Below are positions 52,460-63,200 of a stretch of DNA of 64,000 bases, one piece after another (the stretch's first letter is position 1; every line of letters begins with the position of its first letter). The notes below the pieces were generated by a model. The model was given only the letters and a program-made list of their open reading frames with translations, was not told where the DNA came from and did no database searches. Location of the stretch: the NCBI GenBank assembly GCA_009783885.1, contig WRCN01000008.1, forward strand, positions 17,610 through 81,609, read 5' to 3'. The translations under genes were made by a program, and so were the position numbers. This DNA comes from Bacteroidales bacterium (GTDB lineage: Bacteria; Bacteroidota; Bacteroidia; Bacteroidales; P3).

Positions 52460-54418
52460 ATGAGTTACATTAATTTCGATAGACATCAATTGGTGAATTT
52501 GGAGTACTCTCTCAACAAAGAATTGTTGCGTGCTAATCGCAGCGGCTCACATTCATGCACTACACTCAATCACTGTAACACCAGGAAATATCACGGTTTG
52601 CTCGTTTGTCGAGTTCCAAATATGGATAGTGAAAAACACGTTTTATTATCCGCAATTGATGAAACCATTGAACAACATGGCGAACATTTTAATTTAGGTT
52701 TACATCAATTTTCCGGTCATCATTTTTCTCCAAAAGGACATAAATATCTTCGCGAATATACACTCGCTCCTCTTCCGAAAAAAACTTACAACGTTGGTGG
52801 CGTTCTTTTTTCAAAAGAATTAATTTATGCAACCGACAAAGATTGTGTGATTGTAAAATATACGTTGGAAAATGCACGTTCGAAAACCAAACTTATCATC
52901 AAACCATTTTTGGCGTTTCGCAATATTCATTCGTTAAGCAAAGCAAATAATGATGTGAATACATCGTTCGAAACTATTGACAACGGAATTCAAACACGCA
53001 TGTACAACGCCTATCCGTACCTGTACATGCAACTCTCGAAAAAAGCCGAATACAAACACCATCCCGATTGGTATTATAATGTAGAATATCAAAAAGAGTT
53101 GGATCGCGGTTATGAAGGTTTGGAGGATTTATACGTTCCCGGAACATTCGAAGTTGAAATAAAAAAAGGAGAGAGCATTTATTTTTCGGTAGGTTTGGAA
53201 CCCATTCAAAAACCGGAAACAACGTTGGAAAAACTATTTGCCGACGAAGCAAAAAGCAGAATTCCTCGCGATAGTTTTGAAGGTTGTTTGAAAAATGCTG
53301 CTCGCGCATTTTTTGTAAAAAATAATGGACACCTTAATATAGTAGCAGGTTATCCTTGGTTTGGTGCTCGAAGTCGCGATACGTTTATTGCCCTCCCCGG
53401 ATTGACTTTGGCTGTTGGCGACACTAAATTGTGCAAAGAAGTTTTGGATAGCATGGTTGATGAATTGCACAACAGATGGTTTCCTGATGAACTTTCCGTA
53501 AAACAAAAAACATATAGCGGAATCGATACACAACTTTGGTTTTTCTGGGCGTTGCAACAATACGCTTATCAAACCAAAAACCAAAATAAAATTTGGAAAG
53601 AGTATGGCGAAGCGATGGTGTCCATATTAAATATGTATAAATACGGTTCGCATTATCATGTTCATGCTCTTCCAAACGGACTGATTTACGGAGGTGCGGA
53701 AGGACACGCTATCACATGGATGAACGCCGTTGCCGAAGGTATTCCCGTTACACCGCGCATGGGGTTTGCGGTTGAAGTGAATGCGCTTTGGTATAATGCG
53801 ATCATGTTTGCCATCGAAACTGCAAAATTAGCCAAAGATAAAAAATTTGTGGACGAATGGGAACCGTTGGCGAAAAATTTTCCCGATATATTCAAAGATA
53901 CATTTTGGAGTAAAGAAAAGGGTTACTTAGCCGATTATGTAAACGGCGAGTTCAAAGATTTTTCGGTTCGTCCAAATCAAGTCATCGCAGCAGGACTTCC
54001 TTATTCGCCGATTAGCAATAAAATTTCACAATTGGTTTTGGAAAAAGTGCGTTTGGAATTGCTTACGCCTCGCGGAATTCGTACGCTTTCGCCCAATCAC
54101 GAAAATTACAAACCCGTTTACGAAGGCAACGCATTTCAACGCGACATGGCTTATCATCAAGGAACGGTTTGGGTTTGGCAACTGCAATTTTTTGTGGAAG
54201 GATACCTTAATATATATGGTGTATCCAAATTGGATTTTGTCGAAAAATTATATCACGGATTTGAGCAAACGATTTCGGAATATTGCATTGGCTCTATCGC
54301 CGAAATTTATGACGCCGATCCGCCTCATCGTCCGAAAGGCGCGATTTCACAGGCTTGGAGCGTTGGAGCACTATTAAGAATAAATCAAATTATCGAAACC
54401 TATAAAGCAAAAAAATGA
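52460..54418 (+). CDS. Glycogen debranching enzyme (amylo-1,6-glucosidase, GH133)
   Basis: 652 aa. N-terminal domain with SLNKELLRANRSGSHSCTTL and NTRKYHGLLVC, then the (alpha/alpha)6 GH133 catalytic domain with AGYPWFGARSRDTFIALPGL, GIDTQLWFFWALQQYA, EVNALWYNAIMFA and YHQGTVWVWQLQFFVEG. Removes alpha-1,6 branches of glycogen. First gene of a three-gene glycogen operon; its stop overlaps the next ATG (ATGA at 54415-54418). Confidence 0.93.
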   Translation: MSYINFDRHQLVNLEYSLNKELLRANRSGSHSCTTLNHCNTRKYHGLLVCRVPNMDSEKHVLLSAIDETIEQHGEHFNLGLHQFSGHHFSPKGHKYLREYTLAPLPKKTYNVGGVLFSKELIYATDKDCVIVKYTLENARSKTKLIIKPFLAFRNIHSLSKANNDVNTSFETIDNGIQTRMYNAYPYLYMQLSKKAEYKHHPDWYYNVEYQKELDRGYEGLEDLYVPGTFEVEIKKGESIYFSVGLEPIQKPETTLEKLFADEAKSRIPRDSFEGCLKNAARAFFVKNNGHLNIVAGYPWFGARSRDTFIALPGLTLAVGDTKLCKEVLDSMVDELHNRWFPDELSVKQKTYSGIDTQLWFFWALQQYAYQTKNQNKIWKEYGEAMVSILNMYKYGSHYHVHALPNGLIYGGAEGHAITWMNAVAEGIPVTPRMGFAVEVNALWYNAIMFAIETAKLAKDKKFVDEWEPLAKNFPDIFKDTFWSKEKGYLADYVNGEFKDFSVRPNQVIAAGLPYSPISNKISQLVLEKVRLELLTPRGIRTLSPNHENYKPVYEGNAFQRDMAYHQGTVWVWQLQFFVEGYLNIYGVSKLDFVEKLYHGFEQTISEYCIGSIAEIYDADPPHRPKGAISQAWSVGALLRINQIIETYKAKK

Positions 54419-55707
54419 AAGTGTTAATGTTCGGCTGGGAATTTCCTCCGCACATCACAGGAGGGTTAGGCACGGCAAGTTACGGGCTCGCTAAGGGTTT
54501 GCTCAAACAAGGCGTAAAGGTGATTTTTGTGGTTCCGAAAGCGTATGGCGACGAAGATCAATCGGTAGCCAAAATTGTAAATGCAAGCGACATCGAAATT
54601 GATTATCGAAATAAAATTTATCAAACGTATTGGCAAAATTTGACGTATATTGAAATTGGTTCAAACCTTGTTCCCTACATGGGTTTCGAGGATTATTTAC
54701 GATTGGAGAATAAAACAAAATCAAGCACAACCACGGTTGACGCCGATAATTTTTACAAACGTAAATTTACATTCTCCGGAAAATATCAAAGCAATTTGAT
54801 GGAGGAAGTGAAGCAATACGCTTTGGTGGCAAGCACCATCGCTCAACAATACGATTACGATTTAATTCATGCGCACGACTGGCTTTGTTACGAAGCCGGC
54901 ATTGCTGCAAAAGCTGCGTCGGGCAAGCCTTTGGTAATTCACGTTCACGCTACGGAATTTGACCGTTCGGGCGAAAATGTAAACCAAGTCGTTTACGATA
55001 TCGAACGCAGAGGTATGCTTGCTGCCGACAAAGTGATGACCGTAAGTAATCTCACGCGACAAATTGTAATCGAACGCTACGGCATTGATCCAAGCAAGGT
55101 TTTCACGGTTTACAATGCTGTTGAGCCGATTCAACACAAAAAGAAAATTGTGGTTGAAAAACATTTCAAAGAAAAAATCGTTACATTTTTAGGACGTGTA
55201 ACTTTCCAAAAAGGTCCGGAATATTTTGTTGAAGCCGCTCATCGCGTTTTGCAAAAAGACGACAATGTTCGTTTTGTGATGGCAGGCTCGGGCGATTTAT
55301 TGAATAAAACTGTTCGACGTGTGGCGGAATTGGGCATGGGTACGAAATTTCACTTCACCGGTTTTTTGAAAGGATTAGATGTTGATCGTATGTTTTTGAT
55401 GAGCGATGTGTATGTGATGCCCTCTATTTCCGAACCTTTCGGAATATCTCCGCTCGAAGCCATGCGTGCACATGTCCCTGTTGTGATTTCGAACCAATCG
55501 GGCTGTGCCGAAATTTTGCACCATGCCATGAAAGTAGATTTTTGGGATATTGATGCCATGGCAAACGCCATTTACGGACTTTTACATTATAATACGTTAC
55601 ATAAATTATTCAGCGAAAAAGGCGCAGAAGAAGTAAATAATCTCAAATGGGAAAACGCGGCCTTGAATAATATAAAAATCTATAAAAAAGCGCTTAACCT
55701 TAAATAA
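54415..55707 (+). CDS. Glycogen-synthase-like glycosyltransferase (GT4/GT5)
   Basis: 430 aa. GT-B fold. N-terminal MFGWEFPPHITGGLGTASYG has the Lys-free GGLG loop, HAHDWLCYEAGIAA and VIHVHATEFDRSGENVN are in the first Rossmann domain, and FLGRVTFQKGPEYFVEAAHR and PSISEPFGISPLEAMRAHVP (EPFG-x3-E, nucleotide-sugar binding) in the second. In Bacteroidota this gene between GH133 and GH57 is taken to be the glycogen synthase. Spacing to the GH57 gene is 8 bp. Confidence 0.87.
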   Translation: MKVLMFGWEFPPHITGGLGTASYGLAKGLLKQGVKVIFVVPKAYGDEDQSVAKIVNASDIEIDYRNKIYQTYWQNLTYIEIGSNLVPYMGFEDYLRLENKTKSSTTTVDADNFYKRKFTFSGKYQSNLMEEVKQYALVASTIAQQYDYDLIHAHDWLCYEAGIAAKAASGKPLVIHVHATEFDRSGENVNQVVYDIERRGMLAADKVMTVSNLTRQIVIERYGIDPSKVFTVYNAVEPIQHKKKIVVEKHFKEKIVTFLGRVTFQKGPEYFVEAAHRVLQKDDNVRFVMAGSGDLLNKTVRRVAELGMGTKFHFTGFLKGLDVDRMFLMSDVYVMPSISEPFGISPLEAMRAHVPVVISNQSGCAEILHHAMKVDFWDIDAMANAIYGLLHYNTLHKLFSEKGAEEVNNLKWENAALNNIKIYKKALNLK

Positions 55708-55715
55708 TACCGACT

Positions 55716-57491
55716 ATGAATGCTCTCTGTTTTTACTTTCAAGTGCACCAGCCGTTAAGGTTGCGGAATTATCGCTTTTTTGAAATGGGTGCAGCACACA
55801 ATTATTATGACGATTACCAAAATCAATATTTGGTTAATCGCATTGCGGATCGTTGCTACCTTCCGATGAATAATTTGTTATTGGAGTTAATCAAAAAACA
55901 TGGCAAAAAATTCAAAGTGAGTTTTTCGATTTCGGGTGTTGCGCTGGATCAATTTGAATGGTATGCACCACACGTTTTGGAAAGTTTCAAGGCATTGGCA
56001 AAAACAGGTCAAGTCGAGTTTATCGCCGAAACGTATTACCATTCGTTGGCATCGTTGACTGACACTTCGGAATTTGCCAAACAAGTGAAAAAACACAGTG
56101 AGCGCATCGAAAAATTGTTTGGTAAAAAGCCAACTACATTCCGAAATACTGAGTTGATTTATTCCGATGAGATTGGCTTGGAAGTTGCTAGGCTCGGCTT
56201 CAACACAATGCTTACAGAAGGTGCTAAACATATTTTGGGCTGGAAATCTCCGAACTATTTATATTGCAATGCCATCAATCCGAAGTTGAATATTTTGTTG
56301 AGAAATTATCAATTGAGCGATGATATTGCCTTCCGTTTTTCAGATCAACAATGGAAGGGATGGCCTTTGACCACTGAAAAATATGTGGATTGGATTTTGG
56401 AGCTCGGCAAAAAAGATGAGGTTGTCAATATCTTTTTAGATTATGAAACTTTCGGCGAACATCAATGGAAAGAATCGGGTATTTTTGATTTTTTCAGAGC
56501 CTTGCCGGATGAAATTTTCAAGCGTTCGAGCCTTAAATTCTTGACCCCTTCCGAAGTCAGCAAAACCTTGCAACCAACGGCGCCTATTCATGTTCCGTTT
56601 CCAATTTCATGGGCTGATGAGGAACGTGATTTGACCGCATGGTTGGGCAACGAATTGCAAAACGAAGCATTCACTGAATTATATGCTTTAGCAAAAAAAG
56701 TAGAAGTTAGTGAAGATCTCGAAATTCAAAAAGATTTTGGCTTTTTACAAACCAGCGACAACCTCTATTACATGTGTACGAAATGGCTTGCAAGCGCAGA
56801 GGTTCACAAATATTTCAGCCATTATCCTTCGCCTTATGATGCGTTCATTAATTACATGAATATTTTGTCTGATTTTATCATTCGCTTAGATCAAAAATCC
56901 GAACAAAAAAAGAAACAAAAAACAAAAAAATCCGTAAAAGAAGAAAACATAAAAACAAAACAAACTAAAAAAGAAACAAAAAAAACCGTTAACAAACCTA
57001 AATTATTAACACAAAACACAAACAAAATGGAAACAAAAAAACCTATCGCGAAACCAGCTGTTAAGAAAGCTGCCGCAAAAAAACCAGCAGTAAAAAAAGC
57101 AACTGCTGCTAAAAAACCTGCTGTAAAAAAAGCAACTCCAGCGAAACCTGCTGCAAAAAAAACTGTTGCAAAAAAAGCAACTAAACCAGCAGTAAAAAAA
57201 GCTGTTGCGAAAAAACCAGCCATTAAAAAAGCTGCTCCAGCAAAAAAAACTGTTGCAAAAAAAGTAACGAAGCCTGCAGTTAAGAAAGCTGTTGCGAAAA
57301 AACCAGCCGTTAAAAAAGCTGCTCCAGCAAAAAAAACTGTTGCAAAAAAAGTAACGAAGCCTGCAGTTAAGAAAGCTGCTCCAAAAAAAGCAACTAAACC
57401 GGCCGTTAAAAAAGTAGCTGCGAAAAAACCTGCTGCGAAAAAAGTAACTGCTGCGAAACCTGCTATGAAAAAAGGTGGCTGCAAAAAGTAA
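55716..57491 (+). CDS. GH57 glycoside hydrolase fused to a histone-H1-like Lys/Ala tail
   Basis: 591 aa. Residues 1 to about 395 are GH57: YFQVHQPLRLRNYRFFEMG, RNTELIYSDEIG, LDYETFGEHQWKESGIFDFF and PISWADEERDLTAWLGN; an alpha-amylase or branching-type enzyme of glycogen metabolism. From about residue 400 the protein changes to Lys-rich sequence and from residue 438 to about 150 residues of AAKKPAVKKA-type repeats ending GGCKK, like bacterial histone H1-like proteins. An in-frame ATG at 57027 is preceded by AC-rich leader-like sequence, so a separate DNA-binding protein could also be made. A terminator follows. Confidence 0.88.
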   Translation: MNALCFYFQVHQPLRLRNYRFFEMGAAHNYYDDYQNQYLVNRIADRCYLPMNNLLLELIKKHGKKFKVSFSISGVALDQFEWYAPHVLESFKALAKTGQVEFIAETYYHSLASLTDTSEFAKQVKKHSERIEKLFGKKPTTFRNTELIYSDEIGLEVARLGFNTMLTEGAKHILGWKSPNYLYCNAINPKLNILLRNYQLSDDIAFRFSDQQWKGWPLTTEKYVDWILELGKKDEVVNIFLDYETFGEHQWKESGIFDFFRALPDEIFKRSSLKFLTPSEVSKTLQPTAPIHVPFPISWADEERDLTAWLGNELQNEAFTELYALAKKVEVSEDLEIQKDFGFLQTSDNLYYMCTKWLASAEVHKYFSHYPSPYDAFINYMNILSDFIIRLDQKSEQKKKQKTKKSVKEENIKTKQTKKETKKTVNKPKLLTQNTNKMETKKPIAKPAVKKAAAKKPAVKKATAAKKPAVKKATPAKPAAKKTVAKKATKPAVKKAVAKKPAIKKAAPAKKTVAKKVTKPAVKKAVAKKPAVKKAAPAKKTVAKKVTKPAVKKAAPKKATKPAVKKVAAKKPAAKKVTAAKPAMKKGGCKK

Positions 57492-57515
57492 GTTTTTCTA
57501 CTCTTTTACGTGAAA

Positions 57516-57541
57516 GGCGGACTTTGTGTCCGCCTTTTTTG
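57516..57541 (+). terminator. Terminator of the glycogen operon
   Basis: GGCGGAC/GTCCGCC stem, 5-nt loop, T-run. Confidence 0.9.
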
Positions 57542-57632
57542 TTTGAAAACAAAGTTGATGCTGCCCGAATACGTTGAAATCTATTCAAGCAAAAAACAAA
57601 CCGGAATAGATTTCTAATTTAGATTTTTTTCG

Positions 57633-57640
57633 TACCTTTG
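57633..57640 (+). promoter_or_regulatory. Promoter box TACCTTTG
   Basis: 13 nt upstream of the antiporter ATG at 57654. Confidence 0.8.
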
Positions 57641-57653
57641 CAAAAAAATTGAC

Positions 57654-58649
57654 ATGAGTATTTTATTACTGGCAATAGGGTTAATAATAATTGTGAAAGG
57701 CGCCGATATTTTTGTTGACGGCAGTTCCCAAATAGCGAAAAGACTAAATGTAAGCGAACGCATAATAGGTTTAACTTTGGTTGCTTTCGGAACAAGTTTT
57801 CCGGAGCTTACTATTTCTATTATAGCAGCTTTGGATGGCTCGGATGGCATGGCAATAGGCAATGTGGTTGGTAGTAACATTTTTAATATCTGCCTTATTC
57901 TTGGAGTTGTAGCACTTATCAGGCCTATCCGTGTTTCAAAATCACTGGTAAAAAAAGATATACCGATGAATATTCTCGCTTCATTGGTTTTATTCATCAT
58001 CCTTTTTGATAATCTATTTACAGGAGAATCCGGAATTGAAAGAATAACGCGTTCCGACGGATTAATTTTTCTGCTATTTTTCGCCGTATTTTTATATTAT
58101 ACATTCTATAGATCAAAAAGCACAGATTGTCTTTCGACCTCGTGCCGGCAAGATATACAAGCAGAAGACACGAACTACAAGTCTGGGTCGGCAAAAAAAT
58201 ACAGCCTTTGGAAAACTATTATGATGATTGTATTGGGACTTGGCGCTGTACTGCTTGGTGGAGATCTTGTGGTTAGAGGAGGTACAGGTGTGGCGCAAAT
58301 GTTTGGTTTGAGTGATACTCTTATTGGACTTACAATAATCAGTATGGGAACCTCTCTGCCGGAGTTGGTAATATCTATAATTGCGATAAGGAAAGGTAAA
58401 GATGATATTGCTATTGGTAATATAGTGGGAAGTGGTATATTTAACGTTCTATTTATATTAGGTGTGGCATCTGTGGTATCGCCGATTATTTTAACGGTTA
58501 ATATTTTAGTTGACATTGTTGTATTAATAGCTGCATCCATATTTTTATTTCTCGCTTCTCGAAGTAAAGGAAAGATTACAAAATTTGAAGGTCTAATTTT
58601 GTTGGCGATGTATATCGGGTATTTTATTTATATCGTTAATAGAGGGTAA
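57654..58649 (+). CDS. Calcium/sodium antiporter (CaCA family, YrbG-like)
   Basis: 331 aa, about ten membrane segments. Two inverted alpha-repeats carry the ion-binding signature: VAFGTSFPELTISIIAALDG with AIGNVVGSNIFNI, and SMGTSLPELVISIIAIRKG with AIGNIVGSGIFNV. The polar central loop (STDCLSTSCRQDIQAEDTNY) is cytoplasmic. Likely extrudes Ca2+ in exchange for Na+ across the inner membrane. Single gene with own promoter. Confidence 0.92.
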   Translation: MSILLLAIGLIIIVKGADIFVDGSSQIAKRLNVSERIIGLTLVAFGTSFPELTISIIAALDGSDGMAIGNVVGSNIFNICLILGVVALIRPIRVSKSLVKKDIPMNILASLVLFIILFDNLFTGESGIERITRSDGLIFLLFFAVFLYYTFYRSKSTDCLSTSCRQDIQAEDTNYKSGSAKKYSLWKTIMMIVLGLGAVLLGGDLVVRGGTGVAQMFGLSDTLIGLTIISMGTSLPELVISIIAIRKGKDDIAIGNIVGSGIFNVLFILGVASVVSPIILTVNILVDIVVLIAASIFLFLASRSKGKITKFEGLILLAMYIGYFIYIVNRG

Positions 58650-58705
58650 ATACAGGCTACTTGAAATAATTTTCCAAAAACCTTTGCCATGTCAAAAATA
58701 TTGTG

Positions 58706-58713
58706 TATTTTTG
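58706..58713 (+). promoter_or_regulatory. Promoter box TATTTTTG for gdhA
   Basis: 56 nt upstream of the gdhA ATG. Confidence 0.65.
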
Positions 58714-58769
58714 CACAAAATTGCGATTAAACGAACAAAAATATTAACCCAAAAAATCTAACAAACATC

Positions 58770-60106
58770 ATGGATGTAAAAAAACTCTTAGCCGATGTTG
58801 AGGCTAAAAACCCTGGACAACCCTTGTATTTACAAGCCGTTACCGAAGTATTGGAAACCCTCGAAGAAGTGGTAAAAGCCAATCCAAAGTACACTAAGTA
58901 CAAAGTTATTGAGCGCCTTTTGGAGCCGGATCGTATCATTCAATTCCGCGTGGAATGGGTAGACGACAAAGGCGAAGTACAAGTAAACCGCGCTTGGCGT
59001 GTACAGTACAACAATGCGATTGGACCGTACAAAGGCGGTATGCGTTTCCACCCGTCTGTAACTGCAGACTCGTTGAAATTTCTGGCATTCGAACAAACGT
59101 TCAAAAACAGTTTGACAACCTTGCCAATGGGCGGTGGTAAAGGCGGTTCGGATTTCAATCCACAAGGCAAATCAGAACAAGAAGTGATGCGCTTTTGTCA
59201 TGCTTTAATGACTGAACTTTACAGATATCTCGGTGTAGATACTGACGTTCCTGCAGGTGATATCGGCGTTGGCGGTCGCGAGGTTGGTTTCATGTACGGT
59301 ATGTTCAAAAAAATTATGACTGAAAACACAGCTGCTTTCACAGGAAAAGGTCGCAACTGGGGAGGCTCAATCCTTCGTCCGGAAGCAACAGGTTTCGGTG
59401 GCATTTATTTCGTTGACAGCATGCTGAAACAAGCCGGAAAAGACATCAAAGGAAAAACCGTTGCTGTTTCGGGCTTCGGAAACGTAGCTTGGGGCGCAGC
59501 AATCAAAGCCACCGAACTCGGTGCGAAAGTAATTTGTATTTCAGGCCCTGACGGTTATATTCTTGATGAAGAAGGTATCGCAGGCGAAAAAATCGACTAC
59601 ATGAACGAGTTGTTGCAAACGCGTAACAATGTGGTTGCTCCGTTCGCAGACAAATACAAATCTGCGAAATTCTTCGCCGGTAAAAAACCATGGGAAGCTA
59701 AAGTTGACATCGCTCTACCTTGCGCCATTCAAAACGAGTTGAACCTTGAAGATGCAAAACAACTCATTGCAAATGGCTGTATCTGTGTTGGTGAACTTTC
59801 GAACATGGGTTGTACGGCTGATGCAATCCACGAATTGCAAAAAGCCAAGTGATTTATGCTCCGGGTAAAGCTGCTAACGCAGGTGGAGTGAGTGTTTCAG
59901 GTCTTGAAATGACACAAAACGCAATGCACTTGGGCTGGACTGCCGAAGAAGTAGATGCAAAATTGAAACAAATCATGAAAGACATTCACGCAAGTTGTGT
60001 AAAATACGGTACAGAAGCCGATGGTTATGTAAACTATGTGAAAGGTGCGAATATCGCAGGTTTCATCAAAGTTGCAGATGCGATGATTGAACTTGGTGTT
60101 GTATAA
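58770..60106 (+). pseudogene. gdhA: NADP-glutamate dehydrogenase split by a one-base frameshift
   Basis: Frame 1 (58770-59852) gives 360 aa with the catalytic Lys in LPMGGGKGGSDFNPQGKS and PAGDIGVGGREVGFMYGMF; it ends ELQKAK then TGA. The missing C-terminus continues in the -1 frame (59849-60106, about 85 aa: IYAPGKAANAGGVSVSGLEM and so on). Restoring one G after AAG (nt 59847-59849) joins KAK-VIYAPGK as in intact GdhA (about 445 aa). No classic slippery heptamer is in frame. Either a real recent mutation or a sequencing/assembly error; all other residues look functional. The enzyme assimilates ammonium into glutamate. Confidence 0.9.
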
Positions 60107-60108
60107 TT

Positions 60109-60135
60109 GTAGGAACGTTGCACGCAACGCCCCTA
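60109..60135. repeat. Small palindromic repeat GTAGGaACGTTGC
   Basis: gtaggaacgttgcacgcaac then gcccctac behind gdhA; the cccctac end is shared with the GC-rich family. Confidence 0.7.
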
Positions 60136-60150
60136 CGATATTGATAAAAA

Positions 60151-60176
60151 AAGGTCGACAAATTGTCGACCTTTTT
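60151..60176 (+). terminator. Terminator of gdhA
   Basis: GGTCGACAA/TTGTCGACC stem flanked by A- and T-runs. Confidence 0.9.
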
Positions 60177-60201
60177 ATTTGGGAAATTCAATTTTATTTT
60201 G

Positions 60202-60209
60202 TAACTTTG
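60202..60209 (+). promoter_or_regulatory. Distal promoter box TAACTTTG
   Basis: First of two identical boxes, 59 bp apart, upstream of the giant surface protein. Confidence 0.7.
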
Positions 60210-60260
60210 CAGTCGGATTTGTTTTGTAACTTAAAAATCCTAAATTTTGTCTTTTAAACC

Positions 60261-60268
60261 TAACTTTG
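60261..60268 (+). promoter_or_regulatory. Proximal promoter box TAACTTTG
   Basis: 21 nt upstream of the ATG at 60290. Confidence 0.8.
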
Positions 60269-60289
60269 TAAAAACAAACAATTACTATC

Positions 60290-63200
60290 ATGAAAACGAA
60301 TGAAACCGAGCTTGGCACGGACTTCAAGTCTGAACCTGTATTCTTAAAAACGGTTATGAAATGGTTTGCTATGCTTGGCATGGCATTTTTTGTTATTTGC
60401 AGTACTCCCAAAGCCTCTGCACAGCACGTGAATTTGAACGGATCAACTCTTCTTTGGGAAATGCCAATGGATACTATGGCCAGACAAACTATGGCAGGAC
60501 TGGTGGGACGAGTAGTACTTGTTCCGCTGTACCTATCTCTACCTAATAATTCTCTTTTAGGCTCACCTTTTCCGTCAGCGGTATTCTTTGGTGCCAGTCA
60601 TTTAGATTTTCAGATTCGAGATATGAACGGTAACCCAATGTCTGCTAATCTCGGCTCATCCCCAATGGTGGCAAGGCATTTGGCTCCATCGGGGGGGACC
60701 GGTGGACTTAATTTCGGCAATTATTTTGTACCCGCTACTGCTACATTTACGCCGGCATCATTTCCGACCAACGTGATTGAGCGAGAAGCTAACTACGGAG
60801 GAAGTGTGAGTCAATATAACACAGCACAAAGTTTGTATAACAACGGTAATCGTGTTCTATTGTTTCAATATCCTGTTGTGATTGAAAATGTCGGAAGTTT
60901 TCAGTTGTGTATCAATACGGGTTCTCTGCCGGGTAACTGTCCTACGGGAATTTCCGGTGGCGGAACCGGTTGTCCGGGAGCCTACCAGTTGTCTGTAACC
61001 CTTACGACAACCGGAGGTGGAACCCTTATCAACAACTCCGCCGGAGCCCCCGGTAATAATACAAATTGGATGTCGGGTCAAGCTTACACCCCAACTATAT
61101 TCAACACATTTGTTTGCGGTGGAATTTATATTACGAACGAAAATATCGGAACTATACAATTTTCCAATGCAGAAGTTTGCGGCTTACAAACGGTTGCTGT
61201 TTTGCCTACCGGAGCGATCATGGTTAATCAATACATGTATCAATTTAGCCCAAACGGACAAGCACCTTGGACGAATTTAACGACTAGTTGGCAAAGCGGT
61301 TCTCCGTCTCAGTTTTCGTTGAACTTGGCAAATCCTGTACTTGGATTGTCGGCGGCCGGTGGAACAGGCTATGTTCGCCTACTTGGTTTGGGTAGTGTAA
61401 GCGGAGATACATTGACTTCCGATTCGATAAAAATTACGGTTCTTCAAAAACCTACCATGGGTACCATAAGTGCCATATCAGATACTTGCTCGGGCAGTCA
61501 AATCACGCTTACCGTAACAGGATCGGCAAATGTTCAACCGGATTACCAATGGAATTGGTCATTGGCAGCAAACTCGGCGGGCTCCGGAAACGGACCTTAT
61601 TACGCAGGTAACAGTCAAGCCAACTATACACCTGCTCCTTCGGGTAATGTGGCGGGCGTTACGCACACGATTCAAGTCAGTGCTCAATCTTCGAGCAACA
61701 TTTGTCGAGATACGGCTACGGTTACGTTCACTGTATTTGACAGACTTAACATACAAGCTACAGCAACTCCAACATTGTGCTGGTACGAACCAGGACCAAT
61801 GGCAGCAATTACTTATCCCACTCTGCCTGCATCAGGCTACAGTTATTCTTGGTATAAAACTACCGACCTAACCACTATCCTCGGAACCGGCTCTACATGG
61901 ATCAGATCTACAACTACACAATTCGGACACGATAGTACAGCAAACTATATCGCAGTAGCGAGACGAACAGGAGCAGGTCCTGTTTGTGAAAGCCAATCAA
62001 ATACGGTTCAAATTACAATCCGAGACAATGGCTGCATCCCACCTCCGCCACACATTGTGTTTGATAATGCGGTTAACGATAATCCTAACTATGAATATTG
62101 TCTTAATGATCTTCCTTCATGGGTTGTTATGCACGTTGTTTCCAATGTGGGTAGCAATCCACGTTTGTGGGATGGTCGACAAAATCAAGACATTACCGAT
62201 GGTTTTGGAGTAACCTTCAACACAAACACTGATATATTCAGCATTCCAAGGTCTTATTTCGAAAGTTTCGACTATAGTGCGGGAATGAGGTATTTCGATG
62301 AGTTTTATGTTGTTGGAGATTTTGGTGCGCAATCGAACCAAATTGGATGGAAGGTTGACGTATGCTCGGATTATACGATATCGGTATCTGCAAATCCAAC
62401 AGCAGGAGGTAATGTTACAGGTGGCGGACAATATACTCAAGGTGCAAGCGTAACTGTAACGGCAACCCCAAACACAGGCTATAATTTTACTGGGTGGACA
62501 GAAAATGATACCGTAATTTCAAATGCAGGCGCAAGTTTTCAGTTTACAGTAGTAAGCGATAGAAATTTGGTTGCCAATTTTGAGTTGCAAAAATGTACGA
62601 TAACGGTAAGACCCAATAATCCGGCTTATGGTGAGGTTAATATCGAAGGCGGTTTCTACGGACCATTTGATTACGGAACGCAAATAAATCTTACGGCTAC
62701 TACTATTGCCGATTTGTATGTATTTGTAAACTGGACGGAACATGGAAGTGGCGCGATAGTATCAACAACAGAAAATTTTACATATACCGTTACGAAAAAC
62801 GTTGATTTAATCGCTAACTTTAAGCCAATAGATAGATATTTTGTAAACTTGGTCGTAAATCCTGTTGGAGCGGGCACAGTACCTAACGGTGCATATTATG
62901 CAGATAGCACGAATATAACGGTAACAACAACTCCCAACCAAGGCTACACGTTTGTAAACTGGACGATCAATGGCACAATTGTTTCGGTTACGCCTGATTA
63001 TAATTTTGATGTAACAGGAGATGTTACTTTGGTTGCTAATTATACTTTAAATGTATACACTATTGCCGTATCTGCCAATCCAACCGCAGGAGGTACTGTT
63101 ACAGGCGGCGGGCGATATACTTACGGTACAAGCGTAACAGTTACTGCAACCCCAAACACAGGTTACAATTTTGTTGGATGGACAGAAAATGATACCTCAG

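Noticed and set aside
56891..57484. Long minus-strand ORF rich in Phe, Ala and Gly
   Set aside because: It is the antisense shadow of the Lys/Ala repeat codons of the GH57 tail.
57654..58649. Repeat insertion in the central loop of the antiporter (about 58125-58195)
   Set aside because: The loop codons look unusual (cgacctcgtgccggcaaga), but no second copy of the sequence is in the window.
59830..59856. Programmed -1 frameshift in gdhA
   Set aside because: The A-rich run is not a slippery heptamer in the zero frame, no downstream structure is evident, and gdhA is not known to use recoding.
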